Part shown: in pieces, positions 35,716-50,700 of the stretch
Numbering within the stretch: the first letter of the stretch is position 1
Layout: each line of letters begins with the position of its first letter
Source: Gonocerus acuteangulatus
Lineage: Eukaryota > Arthropoda > Insecta > Hemiptera > Coreidae
Direction: 5' to 3'
DNA: 64,000 nt
Assembly (NCBI GenBank): GCA_946811695.1
Contig: OX328126.1
Span: 88,686,785 to 88,750,784 of the forward strand
Program-made: the position numbers and the translations under genes
Notes under the pieces: generated by a model
Told to the model about the DNA's origin: nothing
Database searches by the model: none
Seen by the model: the letters and a program-made list of their open reading frames with translations, nothing else

Positions 35716-38700
35716 TTAGTCTATATTTGTAGTTACTTCCTGTGCTTGAATTCCTTCTGCCCTCAACCGAGAAAGGATAGGTCTGTAGATTGCAGGGGAG
35801 AACGGCAAGGCCATACCTTTTTCTTGAATTTCTCCTAGAAATAAAAAGAAAAAAGCATGAGAAAAGATAGCCTTCGTCTTTTTTTTTAATGTCCTCAAAA
35901 CAAAGAGTTGTAGATTTTTGGCACAAGGCCTGTAAGGTACTTTTCTGTGTCTAACCTAGGCACGACCAACCCATGCCATATAGGGGGCACTATATTAACT
36001 TTTTTTTTTTTTTTTTACGGCACATCAACATCCAGGCCATTAGCGCCAACATCCATGACCAACTCTTTGGTCGAATTAAGCCCTCACGAAACTACTTGGG
36101 ACACTGTGAGAGAAGTTTGTGTCCATTCAACAGTTGTTTGCTGTCTGGAACAAATTGGTCTTTAAAAAACAGCATTATTTTTGCATCAACCTAATAAAAT
36201 CTGTAATTGGGTTGACCAGAGTATGTTATTTTTCTAAGAATTATCATTATTAGGAATTAATCATTATTAGAATTAATTATTATTAGACTGAATATTATTT
36301 TGTGAGAAGCATTCAAATATTTTAAATTTTTTCGACACTCATTATATGAGTTAAGGGTATTTTTATTTAGGAAAAACTAATCTATAAGAGACGTCCTAGT
36401 TCCCCATTCCTATGACTGATGGCCATGAGACACATTCTGTAGTGCTCTCCTGATACAATATCGTCGATACAAATGCAAAGTAATGAATGTAAAAAAACAC
36501 ATTTTTCTTTTTCAATCTATACTGATTGCTGTTGGACTGATCGACGGCAAACTCACGAATCTAAGTTCACTCAGTGAAAGAGGAATGTAACCACTGCCAA
36601 AAGGTTGAATCTGCCGACTATTTGACTGTCAAAAAGCTAAGTAATGAATAAAAGTTTTTTCACTCTGGATAGTGGTGATTTTCACATTCGATGCTTTGCA
36701 TTTGTATCGATGACATATTTGGTGTGTTTTATGCCGGTGGCATCTCTCACATTATTTGGGAATCCGCTTCCCTTGGTGTTACGAAGTTGTCTCTCGGTGC
36801 ACTTTATGCCCGGTTCCAGCTTTTATACTTCTGGCTGCCCTCTCCCCGATCGGTGAGATTTTCCCATAATTCCCTCAATCCTTTCCTTCGTCCTCTTCCT
36901 TCCTTCTCACCCTTCACCATGTACCCCTCCTATGAATGTCCTAAAGGTAAGGCTGATTTTTTTATATTCTATATACATGGGTTGTACCCATAGTTCATTA
37001 TTTTGTTGGCCTCCGCTTTTATCTGAGCTCACCAAGGCACCATATTATTTTGCTATTTCTTTACCATTGAGAGTATATTATAGAACTGAGATTAAAAAGA
37101 AAAGAAAAAAAGAAGAGAATCCATGCAACACATGAGAGGAACATTAGCTATACTAATTTGAAGAATGATTTACCATCAAGAACCATCTTTGCTGCAATAG
37201 CTGCAGGAAGGCCAACCAAGCGTGCCATTGCACTGTGTTCTTTCACTTGTCCGTATTCTACAAGGTTTATTCCTCTTTTTTCTCTGCTCCCGTTTGGCCA
37301 CATTATACCAATGTCATGCCTCAAAATAATTACATCTCTGTCTGACTTTCCTGGAAAGAAATTATTTTTGAAACTTATGACTTATGTTATTACATTTTTT
37401 AATCATAATTTTATTTAGCTATTTGATCAGATAATTGATTATCCTTTGATATTTAAGCATTTGTAAACACTGAACTGATTCAATACGTTCAAAATAAAGC
37501 CTGTTCCGATAGACGGAAAAGTCGAATACTCCAAGTGCAAAAATTTTGAGGGAAAAATCCCCGACGGTTCCACCATTTGCAAACTCCCATTTCAAGGAAC
37601 AACAACATGCTACATTATAAAAACTGATTATGTCTCGTTTAAGAGTAGACAAAGTCCTCGTTTGAGAGGTCAGACAAAGGAAATATCACAGTGTCTAATG
37701 TTTATCAATACTCAGCCAAAGCCAGGACTAAAAATGTTTTAAACTACTTAGTGAAAAGGTTATAACAGAGAACATTTTTACCACCAATTTCTTGCAGGGG
37801 AATATAGGCCACGCCCTTTTCCCTCTAACTAAACCATCAATTTGAACGGGCTATAGCTTTAATTGTTTTCAGACTTAGCTTTGGCTAAGTATTGATAAAT
37901 ATTAAACACTATCTCCCTTGCCTGACCACTCAAAGCCTTCCCCGGTCCTAAACAAGACATAATCAGTTTTATTGAGTTTAAAGTAGCGTGTTGTTCATTG
38001 TAATGGAAATGCATATGGGATTAGAACTATTCCATCTAACTGAAGGGGCTATAGTATAAAGCTGTAATATTTAGCTAGATTTTTGATATTGACTACTTCA
38101 AATATTCACTTTTCAGCCACCAAAGCAAATATATTTTGTCCCTTTTGAATATTAATAATAATTTATAAAATTTATATAAATAAATTTGTTTTATAATCGT
38201 AAGGCATCACTTAAAAAATAAATTAAACAAGACAAAGCGGGACATTAGAAGAGAAAGGGCGAATCACGAACTCCGGATGTTGGGAAATCGAAGTCTCAAG
38301 AAGGGCTTCAGGATCGCAAACAAGAATATTTACTTTGTGGAATGCTGATTCATAAACCTGATTGAAAAAGCATGCAATTGAAATTCAATGTTTTAATTAT
38401 AATTTATACGAGTGGTTTATGGATAAGAAAATGCTAGGAGGGGAGTTTCAGATCCAGGATTCGCCCTTGAAATCGGACATTGAATTTTTCATAGATAATG
38501 TTGCTATTCACTTTAACTTGAAACTGTAAGAGAACTAAATGTGAACCTGAGAAAAACACCTACATCTTTCTGAACCAGAAAAAAAAAATCGATCTTCCTG
38601 ATTCGCCCTCTCTCTTCCGAGGTCCTGAAATAAAGAACTAAGAAAATAACAAACCTAAAGCTAGCTTGTCAGCCAGATAGTTAGAGAGCGTGTCTAAAGG

Positions 38701-41700
38701 AGTGGAAAACTTGTGAATAGGCGATTCACTGAGTAAGCCAAGACTTTCTACAGCGTCTAGCCTCTTTTCTCCTATTTTATCACTCACCTTTCTCCTTAAA
38801 TTTTCATAAAAAACATCATGAGTTGAAAGACCAAGTAACGTACAAGTCAGTTCTCTCTAAAACATTTCAGATTATAAATGAATAATAAAGAGAAACTGTA
38901 AATATCTGCTCTAAAATGTTTTGAATCGAATAATACCCAAGTGATTTCTGGACCTTTAGGATGAAGTGCTGGATGAGGATTTGGATCAATCAAGCCGAGT
39001 TGACTAATTCCCAACATGGTATCAACAAAACCTGTAAACAAATAATTTCAATGAATCGCTTGATTTTTATGTAAGGAAATGGTACTTGCGTATTAGTTCC
39101 ACCATCTAGGTCAGAGATCTGGATCATCAGCGCAGGCTCAGAAGTCAATTGAATTTTTGACAATATGGCCATGGAAAGACCATTTATGTATATTATCAAC
39201 GAGTTTGATATAACCTTGATGATTAAGTTTCGATGCTAATGGCATAATTGCATTTCCGCCAGCTTCACTCACTCAAGGTTACATCGAAACTCTAATCAAT
39301 CCAACTCATAACGGCCAAAATTCTAATGAGTTATACACCTGCGCTGATAACTGAGATTTCTGACCATGATGTGGTGAAGCTAATACGTAAGTAAATTTAG
39401 TTTAAATATTCCCAAACCTCTGAATCTCAAAGTCCCCCTGAAAACTGTGTTCGCTTCAGCAGCAATGCCATACAGACTTGCATAGCGTGTACTATCCCTG
39501 TTTGGATAACCTTCTAAAGCAAATCCAGGCAGGAAGTGTAAGTCTTTTGTATAATCTAATACACTACCTCCTGCAGGTATTTCAATTACCTAAAAATAAA
39601 TTCATTTTTTAAATTTTGAAGAAAATTATAAAAATTTGTAATAGGAGTCAAAAGGGTTCTCCCGTGGTCTAGTGGCTAGTGCGCTAGATTCATAAGCGGG
39701 AGATGGTGAGTTCGATCCCCACCGGCGATAGGAATTTTCTCATCTCAGGGCTCGCTGAGAAAATTCCTGGCTGCACCCTGGATGTCGGTGCTAATGGCCA
39801 AGAATTGTCGATGCGCCGTAAAAAAAAAATAAAAATAAATAAATAAATAGGAGTCAAAAGTTTTACAGGATTTAATTAAACCTTGTATTCTGGTTAGGCA
39901 AAATAAATGCATTTGGGATAATTTATAAAATAACACACTTTTTATCTTAAGGACAGGAACTATTGTTGCCAAATAATATCATGTGATTTTTTTAAATAAT
40001 ATATTGTAGATTTTTTATAATAAATCTACAAAAATAAAATGAAGGTTTTTCGTGTGAATTTCATAGAATCATCTCAGTACATCATTCTATTTCATTCAAT
40101 GACCCTTTCTCTACCGTTGGCTGCTCCAGCAGTCGTAGAGCATCTGGGCCCTGTGTACCGCTGACACTTAAGCTCCATGTAAAAGAGCTTAAGTCCTATT
40201 CATACATACATAGTTGATACCCCTCAAGTTAAACTGAGACAGTATAAATTTACCAGAACACAGATTCTTAGTAAAAATCAATCTGCGATTGACTTATCAA
40301 ATCACTACCAAGGTGTAATTATTTTAAGTCAAATACAAAAAAAGAGTTTAATTAAACATTATAGAAAGCAAGCAATATTTGACAAAGTTCCTTTGGGTCT
40401 TTCAACAGCTCAAACATAAACAAGTCTCTTTTTTTATGTCCAACTCGCGAGGATTAGGAAAATTTTAGGAAATGGGATAAGGTTTTTTTTCTTTAGAGTT
40501 ATTATTATTATTATTAGTGAGATCATATATAACAAATCCCCTTCTTATGTCAAAATTGAATAGGTAGAATAACCAAAGAAACAGAATATCCTAATGCATC
40601 TAAAATAGTTTTCTTCTCACCTTAGAATCTGATAAATACTTCGCTGTTCCTAAAGTGTTTAATAAAACTCCTCGCGGAGACCAAGAAAACTTATATCGTA
40701 AGGCATTGTCCGAGCATTCGGGAGCTGGCAAACCCCCGCAGTAACTTACGAAGGATTCGATCTTTCCTAGAAAAAAGTAATAAATGTTTGATCGCTCTAA
40801 ACGCAACAAATTTAAATAATGAAGTAATTCAACGCATACCTCCTGCTTGATGAACTTCGTCAATGCATTCCATTGCAAGTAGGTGGTCAATTCCTGGATC
40901 AAGACCTATTTCATTTAAAATTGTTACACCAGCTTGCACAGCCCTAAAACATTTAAAGTAAATGATAATATGTTCAAGACTAGTTTGCTTGCATTGATTG
41001 TAAAATTTCTTTATTAATAATTTTAATGTTGGGCATTAATAATTGTACAAATATACTCTGTACTCCATAAAAGAATCTGCTTCCTGCAGTGATCCTGCTT
41101 TTTATATTGGCTATAACATTTAACAAAACAAGTTAAGCAATATTCCTCTCCAGAAAAGGTAAGGAAATAAAAATTGGATATTGTTGACCAAAAATTCCAA
41201 AATTACTTATATTTCGGTAAAGAAGTTGTGGGCTTGGTTAGGATTGGGGACAAGCCCACCTCTGGTCTGTGAAAGTTTGGTTGCCCTGACACCTGCAAGC
41301 ACACCATCTATCGTAAACCAGTCACCAAATGCAGGCCACTAAGGTAGAACTGGCAGGTGGGGGGGGGGGACTCTACTCGACCTTAACTAGGTCTGTCTTC
41401 CGCTGGTCAACAAGTGTTGTCTTTGTCTTCGATGCTACCGACCATGAGGCATGAATGACCCAATAGTGGTTGAATTGCCGTAAAAAATTAAAGAAGAAAA
41501 AAAAAGATGATGTAATTTTCCTTACCTTTCATGCAAAGCAGACATGTCTGGAGTCAAATATGATGCAGTTACCATGTGCGTCATATGTTCTATGCAGGCC
41601 TCAGCTACTGTATGATGGAGATGGTAAGGTAACAAAGACACGACTATATCTGCAGATTCAACAAGTTCATTAAGTTTCGAAGGCATTTCAAGGACATCAA

Positions 41701-44700
41701 TGAGAACTGGAGAAACCCTTACTAGGCCTTGGGAAAGAGTGTCTATTTCATCTCTCAAGGAAGAACCTGTAATCGGGAAAAACAATAACATAATTTTTTC
41801 AAGTATAAACTACAGTTTGTAAAAATATTTCAAGCAATATACCCAGAGTTATATGAAGACTTTCATCTCTATGTAAGTACTCAATCAGCGGGAGACAAAC
41901 ACGTCCTGCTCCTAGGACCAGCACTCTCTTATCTCCCTCGCAAACACCATCGTGCTTATGTTTAGCTTTCCTGAAACAGTATAATCAAATTATTGGGTAC
42001 AAAAAAGAGTTTAAAGCAGAGATACAAGGCTGAAAAAACTTTATATTAATAGTTGATTAACTTACAATTAACTGTAATTGAATAAATAATACTAGTCACT
42101 TACATATTTATTGTTCTTAGTTCCTGAATATATTCATAGTTGGGTGTCAACTTCCCATTGCTTGCTATGATTGCCTGCAAGTTAATATTTAACAATTAAT
42201 TAATTGCAAATTATAACAAAAATGTATGAAAAATTACTATAACTTTTTTTTATGTGAGATATTTTTACTGATACACATGATATAATGAAGCATATTTGTT
42301 AATTTTGTTGGTTACTAAAAGGAATTAGATTGCAGCTTTGATTGAAATATTTTCTATATAAGGGATGAGAAGTAACAATTTCACTGTTCATAATGATGAT
42401 ATTCTACGAAATTCAATCAAACAATATAAATTAATATGATGGATTATTTGTTGAATGGAACATTGACCAATAGAAAATAGTTCAATATTATCAAAATAAT
42501 TATTTAAAGAAAACTAATACAGATATTAAATAAAGAGTCTTCAAGCTTAGACTGAATGTGTGAGCTGGGTAGAATATAGAAGTGATTACTCCTTTAAGAG
42601 AATGTTAATTGGAACATATGAAACCATTATAGATGAACAATTTATAATTTAAATTTATCCAGTAATTATAAATTTTATAATGTATAAAATCCTGATCTTA
42701 TGAACAAGTTAGTTGATATATCAGGACCTTGAAAGAGAAAGGGCGAATCTGAAAAATCAATTTTTTTTTATTTTATTTTCTGAGTCCGAAAGATGTAGGT
42801 AACACGACACTTTGCCTTGTTTCCCTGGTTCGCCTTTAGTTCTCTCACAGTTTCAAGTTAAAGTGAATAGTACCACCATCTATGAAAAATTCGATGTCCG
42901 ATTTCAAGGGTGAATCCCTGGTCTGAAACTCCCCTCCGAGCAGTTTGTTACCCATAAATCACTCGTAAAAATTATATTTAAAACATTGAATTTCATTTGC
43001 AGACTTTTTCATTCCATAGAGTAAACATTTGCCTTTGCTATCCTGAAGCACTTTCAGAACTTTGACATCGATTTCCCAACATCCGGAATTCGTCTTCCAA
43101 GGTCCTGATATAATTGCTATTAAAATGTCTTGTTCCTCAAAATTTATTGAGTGAACTTTAAAATAATTTTAATTAATGCCTCCAAGCATATGACTTTACT
43201 AGAGTTTCGTAGAGAATATTATATTATGAAAGTTAGTTCATAAAATTGCTAAAGCAATAGCAATAAAAGCTACATTTCAGTTTTTTTTTTATTCAAATGG
43301 GAAATCTTTAAATGATTCATTTATTAGCGGATATTGAGCGCTTTCTTCAGAACAGTGTGTTTCCATTTTTTCTGATATTCCCTTCTTCGGAAAAAAAAGG
43401 CACTAACCCCAGTGGGAATCGAACCCATGGCTCCAGGCAAAAACAAAATTAATAATTGATATTGTTATGTTTTAAACTTTTGATAAATAGGCATGAAAAA
43501 ATTAGTGCATTTTATAGTAACCTGAATTTAGAAAAAAAGAGGGAGCTCTTATGAAATAATATAGAAAATTATCCAATAAGCAATTATAAATCCCTTGATG
43601 TATTTAAAGGTCAGCTCACCTTCAGATTGTACTAACTATAAAGATTCGTAGTTAATAATAATGGACGTTAAAATTTAAATAATAAAGATTGAAAATTATT
43701 AAGAACTGTTAAGTTTGAATGAGTAAAATGTTAAAAAATATAATATCTAGTAATTACTGCATATAAAAACTAATTTAATTTAATTTAATCTGATTGTTAA
43801 AGAGGTATAAAAAAAAAAAAAAAAAAAGGAACTAATTTTATTTTTGACATAGACTATTGATATTCTTGAAGGCATAATAAAAATGTCCAGAAACGAAATA
43901 TTGAATTTCTTTTTTTCTTTTTTTGTTTTTTTTTCTTTCTTTTAAGGCTTGTCAACCCCTTGGGTCATTAATGCCTCGAACGTAGTTCTGGACAATGACC
44001 ATGTCACAGGTCAAGTCACAAGGTCATGAATTTCTTTATGCACCTTATCAGTTAATTCATAGAAAATAAAGTAAAATGGAATTAATTGTATCAAATGTTC
44101 AAAATGCCTTCCGCTTAACCAAAGTATAGTAAAATGATATTATTCATAAGTTACTAGATTGTTTAAATATGAATATAGTTAGAAATACATCATTTTTTAT
44201 ATGTACAGATTACTAGATTTTCTATTTGTTATGATTTCAACAATGTTTTATCCAAAGAAAATTAAATAACTTACAGATATCAGCCTTGAACAATAATACA
44301 TAGGCACATTTTGCAGATCGCTTGGTATTATTAAATCTCTGTGCTTGAGATAAGTGTAAAATATCTGGAGTGAGTAAATATTTACTTTTAAATGAAAAAA
44401 ATATCATTGATGTTGATAAATCACTTTTCTAAAGTAAATATTTACTTTCTTCTTTTTTTTTATTTTCTCTTTTCTTGTAGAAAAAATCAGAATTGAAACA
44501 AGAACAAAATCAGATTGTATAAATTTGTTTCTAAAGTAAATTAGAACTTAATTACACAATGAAAATTTAAATAAATGAAATAAAAAAACATACATTGTAA
44601 ACAGGCGACTGAAAACTATGTTCTTCTAGAGGTTTTATTCCATCGGACATCAATATGTCACTGACATAAGGAAGAACAAGATCTCCAAAAAAGTCTGTGG

Positions 44701-47700
44701 ACTCTTTGGGTAGTTGCGTAGGCATATTGTCGATAGAACAGACTAGAACGCCGGGTCCTTTAAAGCTGGAACCAAATTAAGAAGCCATTATTAACCTTTG
44801 TGGAGATATATAGGCTTGAACCTGATTTTTTATTTAGCCATTCCAATGAATGTTAAATTTTTGTAAATAAAAATCATGGCATCTTGGGGCTTTTTCCTGG
44901 GTGCCTACCTAATGATAAGGAAGGTTATAGCTATGGGAAGTTCTGCTTTATTTATGGTTGAGTGCTTTATTAACCCTTGGTGTTTATAAAGTGTCTGACA
45001 GACATGAAGGAAATTTCAGTGAAGTATGTTGGCAGCAGTGAGCATCTAGCGTCTAGATGCTCACTGCTGCCAACATACTTCACTGAAATTTCCCTCCTGT
45101 CTGTCAGAAACTTTATACACACCAGGTGTTAAATCTAGAATAAAGTAACAACAAAAATGAATGGTCTTACATAGATAAAATTAATATTGCAAATATGAGA
45201 TACTTATTTCAAAGTTCTCTGTTATTTTTCAGCAACTGCAAACAGCCAAGGGTCGAAGCTCAATATATTTGAGCAGGGCCGCCACATAGGGGGGACTGCC
45301 GGGTAGTTGTCCCGGGCCCAGACCGGGCCTCGCTAATTGGAAAAAAATGTATAGGTTATGAGCTTGTAAAAAGAATGGGGTTTAGAAATATAGATGGGTG
45401 TAGCCTATATTTAATGGAATGGGATCTATATTTTTTTTTAATGTACATAAACGACAAAACAAGTGCAGTCCCAGAATAGTATATTTCATTAGGAGTCGTA
45501 ATAAAACTACAAGTACCGAAAGTGAGCTTTGCTGCACCGATTATCGGCTTTTATTCTCATTTCGCTCAAAACTTAAATGATAAAAATCATTTTAAAATGT
45601 CCAAAGTCCTAAAGCAAAGTAGTAGAATTTTCAGTCTGGCTCTGAGAAGTAAGAATGTTGTCACATGAAAGGGAAAAGTCAGCTAACATTATTTGAGCCT
45701 TACCTAGTGATTAGACTTTTCCTTCTGAAATTTTAAACGTAATAAATAATCACAATAATTTTTAACTGAGTTCCCAGATCAGATGATGTTGAATCCTTTC
45801 TAAGTGAAAACCTGAAACTCCGTGCAGTTTAGTATGTTGTTTTGGAGAAGGACCTTAAGAGCACATTTTCATAAAATCAAAAACCGAATAGCAAGTAAAA
45901 TATAAACAATTGATACATCACTTATTATCATTGGCGATAATGATAAAAATGTATTATGATTGAATACACCCTTGCAGAAAAACATACTTTCTCCAAACAA
46001 CTTCTTTTATTGGGCATGAAGCATCAAAGACCCTATAAAATTATTACTATGAAGCAGCTATTATTAATACCTTAAATTTTTTCAAAGAAAAAAAACAACT
46101 CCTTACACGTTGGCAGATTTTAGAACTGTTTTTTAATTACCACCTCTTCTATTCCAGTAAACTCAACATAAAATTTCTAGATATTACTGATTTTGAGATA
46201 TCTTAATTTTGTGTGTGTGTGTGTGCATGCGTGTGTGTGTGTATATATAAAATATATTTTCCTGTACATGCAAAAGTAGTAGAGCAATTTTAAATAAACT
46301 ACGGACACAGATTATTTTTAACCTGCGTGTGGGTGTGTGTATATAAAATATATTTTCCTGTATACGCAAAAGTATTAGGGCAATTTTAAATAAACTACGG
46401 ACACAGATTATTTTTAACCTCCAGGATATCTTTTTTTTCTAGCAGAAAATCTATGGACAAAATTAATCTCTCAAAGAAGAAGAATTATCATGTCTCAAGA
46501 CGATAAAGGAACTTTCATCCTCCACAGACTGTTTCTTTAATGTATTTGACGATGTATAGATTTATGATCCTAAAGAGCATCAAAAACTCTGCCAATCTTT
46601 TCTTATTTCAAGTTAATTCAATTTAGTTTTATTAATTAAGTATATTGGATAAGGACTCCAAAGATTACCTTTTTGTATCTTTATTTCTGTCAGCATCATA
46701 AAGGCAAAAAGGTGTGTCGATGGTTGTGCATTCGTTCATGAACTCTATTGATCCGCCAGGATCGGCACTGATGTCGCAGATAGCCAGAAGCCTGTGAGGA
46801 AGGAGTGGAGCTCCTTCAGAGCAGGGTAGCCATGGTGTGTGAGCTGGGCGGAGAAGGGCTTTTGCATCTGGGAGCGTTAGTAGTTTAGGAGAATCCACTG
46901 CCCAGTAAATACCATTCACTATCACCGACGCATATGGCGCAATCTGTTTAAGAGTAGGAATGAATATCAGTTCTATAAACATTTATCTAGAGAAAAAATG
47001 TATTTTTATTGTTTATTCGAAACAACTACGAATTGTTGCTATTAGCATATTTTTTCTATTATCCCCTAAAATGACACCCCTCTAAGCAAAAACAGTCCAA
47101 ATCAATTATGTGTACAAGTCATGGTTTTTGGGTCTCCCCATGGTCTAGTGGTTAACACCTTAGATTCTCATGCGGGAGATGGTGCATAAATACCTATTAA
47201 GTTGATGTTTTGAAAAATTGAGTCTTTGTAAAATTTAATTTTAGATTTATTGCTTTTGAAAAGAAACCGAAGTGCTCGAAATGTGTCAAAGAAATACATA
47301 AAAAATGTCATCAATTTTCGTCTTATTTGACATATAAGGCCTTAGATATCTGAGCTAGAGAGAGCTGAAAAGAGTCAATTCTCACTCCAGGCAAGAGCAT
47401 GCTTTGAACCTGCATTTCCAAAGGTTCCCAGGATTAAGAAGTTGCTAAGTGCAGTGACACATCTAGGTTAAGTACACGATTGAAACAATTCAGTTATTTA
47501 TCAATTATTAGTAAGTTCTATCTTTTTTTTGGTCTTTACCAATAAACAAGAAATGTATATTTTTTATGAACTAAGTGATTTTATTTAATTTTTTTTAAGG
47601 GTTTTATGACACATTTTTACCATCAAATCAAAATTTCGGAGGCCTCAGCCCCCTCCTTATTTACGCCATGTAGAGAGTTGAGTTCACCTTTCGTATTCGC

Positions 47701-50700
47701 CATCCTACTGCAGTTTCTAGTTAGCTTGTTTTCATTCTCTGTCTATTTTGAGAGGGAAAGAAGGGCGAATTCACAATGAAAAATATACTAGTAAATTCTC
47801 TGAAGCATTTAGATTCGGATGCAGGGGAAAAAAAATTGACCGGATGTTGAATTTGCCCTTCTTATCCGCAACGCCTCATATGAAAGTATAGTCGTTACTT
47901 ATTTTTTTATTTAATTTATAGAGTTCTGCAACAGAGGCGAAAAACTCTTTAAATGTCAGTCGTCAACTAGTCGTTACTTAAAATCTTGCAATGAAAAAAC
48001 CTTCATAAGCATTTTGATAAAAGATGAAGTTCACAAGATTCATTTTATTAAATCCCCTGGTCCTTGGTCCTGGAGCTGCTCCTCCATCTGCCATCCCTCA
48101 GTCACTAAATATCTAAATATTATAAGGCCTCTTCCAACGTATAAATATCTAAATCCTCTAAGGCCTCTTCCAACGTATAAATATCTAAATACTCTAAGGG
48201 CTCTTCCAAGGTATAAATATCTAAATACTCTTAGGCCGGCCATACAAGTTCCGGTATACCAGAGAGGTTTACCTGCACAGGTGACCTGCGCAGGTAAACT
48301 GGTGCGTGTGTGCCAGCCCATCCGGTATACCTGTACAGGCATAGCGACCTGTACAGGTATACCGGAGAAGAATCAAAATTTAATTCTTTTTACCTGCGCA
48401 GGGGAGTAGACCGGAGCGTGTGTGGGAGTTAACCGGTAAACCTGCGCAGGTGTGGAGCTAGTTTTGGCAAATACTCTGATTATAGAGCTTCGTGTTGTGC
48501 TTAACTTACAGTCTATTCTCTGCACTCGAGTGCCAGTGGTTATATAGAACGTTTCTATATTGTTTACTGTGTTAGTCATCATGTTTATCCGGAAACGGAA
48601 ACCGAATTCTCGAGGAATTCATTGAAATTTATCGATCAGAACCCTGTTTGTGGCTAGTTAAGAGCAAGGAATACCATAACCGTGCGTTTTCGTATTTTTT
48701 GCAGTTTATAGCCACTAACAAACCCACTAAAGCAATGATGTCATCTTGTCGGCTCGCCATTTCTAGACTGTAGAAATCCTTCACCCGTCCGGTTTACCGG
48801 AGCATGTGTGGGCTCTCGCCTCTTCAGGTATACCGGACAGGTACACCTGTGCAGGTAAACCTCTCCGGTATACTGGAACATGTATGGCCGGCCTAAGGGC
48901 TCTTCCAATGTATAAATATCTAAATGCTCTAAAGCCTCTTGCAATGTATAAATAACTAAATACTATAAGGCCTCTTCCAACGTATAAATATCTAAATACT
49001 CTAAGGCCTCTTCCAACGTATAAATATCTAAATACCCTCGTCTAAAGTATAGATATCTAAATACTCTAAGGCCTCTTCCAACGTATAAATATCTAAATAC
49101 TCTAAGGCCTCTTCCAACGTATAAATATCTAAATACTCTAAGGCCTCGCCCAACGTATAGATATCTAAATACTCTAAGGCCTCTTCCAAGGTATAAATAT
49201 CTAAATACTCTAAGGCCTCGTCCAACGTATAGATATCTAAATACTCTAAGGCCTCTTCCAAGGTATAAATATCTAAATACTCTAAGGCCTCGTCCAACGT
49301 ATAGATATCTAAATACTCTAAGGCCTCTTCCAATGTATAAATATCTAAATATTGTAATGATATATTACATTCTTGAAAATATTTTTAAATTCAAATAACC
49401 ATCGATATTTTGAAAAGCCCGCGCAAATCACAAACCAGATATACAAATAACATCGTATTATATACGATCAAAATTAATAATATTTTTGGACAATACTGGT
49501 ATACAAGATATCCATATTAAATGTACATCCAGATAACAATAAATTAATTATTTAGTACTGCAAAAAACAATTGTTATCTTTATATATAAAATCCGGCAAA
49601 CTGCGGAAGTTAAAAGGAGGGAAGCCAAGGTTTCTCTCTCGAATGGCAGCATTCTAGTTCCAGCCGTGATAGAGAGAAGGACAGTCTATTCTCAGTGTTG
49701 GTTGAAGGTGGACCTCTCCTCCAAGGAATACCAAATTTATTGAAGTTTTGTGGGAAGCGGATTGATTTAGAGGTGAGAATTGTTTTTGTTGTAGTTTCCA
49801 ATTATTTTATTATTGTTTGCATGTAATTTAATATTGTGTGTATCTCAGAATTGTCTGGAGATAAATGTTCTATTGTCAATTCACTCGGAACTTTGATACC
49901 TGAGATTAATTTAAATTAATATAATAAAAATAATTATAATTTCTTTATTTCTTATTGTAAAAAAAAAATCATTTCATTTAATGGCGCCCAACGTAGACGG
50001 CCGAGTGAATTGAAGTTAAAAACGTTAAATAAATATCTTAATAACAATAAATTTTAAATAAAATAATAAAAAGTAAATAATGATGCAATTGAAAATCGAT
50101 TATATAGAAATGGCGGCAGCTCGTTCCAGGATCTGCTACCGCGTCACTAGGATATCGTATTAGATAACGGGAATTGAACTCAGGAAATGGATAATGAGAT
50201 ACATCCGCGTGTATAGGAAAATATAAGTTTATATCAGAATTTAATAACAAAATGGAGGAAAATATACAAAATGAGAAAAGTAATGACAATTTAACTAAAA
50301 CTAATAAGATGCATTCTCAAGGCCTATTACAATTGATGAAGCTATTATTGGAACAAAATAAAAAATTGGAAAATAAAATTGACGCAAATAGGATCGAATT
50401 AAGTAAAATTGACGCAAATAGGATCGAACAAAATAAAGAACTAAAGTTCGAATTAAGTAAAATTGACGCAAATAGGATCGAACAAAATAAAAAATTGGAC
50501 GATTTATGTAATACTTTAAATAATATGGGTAAAAATCAGAATGAAGAGACGATAGAGTTGGAGAAATCGAATAATAACCTTTTTAATAAAAATAATATAA
50601 GTAGTGAAGGGGTCATTGAGATAAATGAAAATAATAATGAAAATTTAGTTAAAAAAGCCGAAAATGATACATTAATACATAATGACGATTTGGATGAAAC

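Noticed and set aside
39655..39730. Functional tRNA gene
   Set aside because: The tRNA-like head cannot form a proper acceptor stem and runs into a SINE body with flanking duplications.
44275..44365. Possible extra AASS exon on the minus strand with acceptor and donor-like ends
   Set aside because: Neighbouring exons (44765-44594 and 42174-42104) join in phase and match the family without it; the peptide has no counterpart.
48040..48409. Overlapping 100-131-codon frames on both strands
   Set aside because: Produced by minisatellite units plus the inverted-repeat element; open on both strands for the same periodic reason.
49610..49801. 63-codon minus-strand frame in the LTR (also 51899-52090)
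   Set aside because: Lies antisense within LTR sequence and is duplicated only because the LTR is duplicated.
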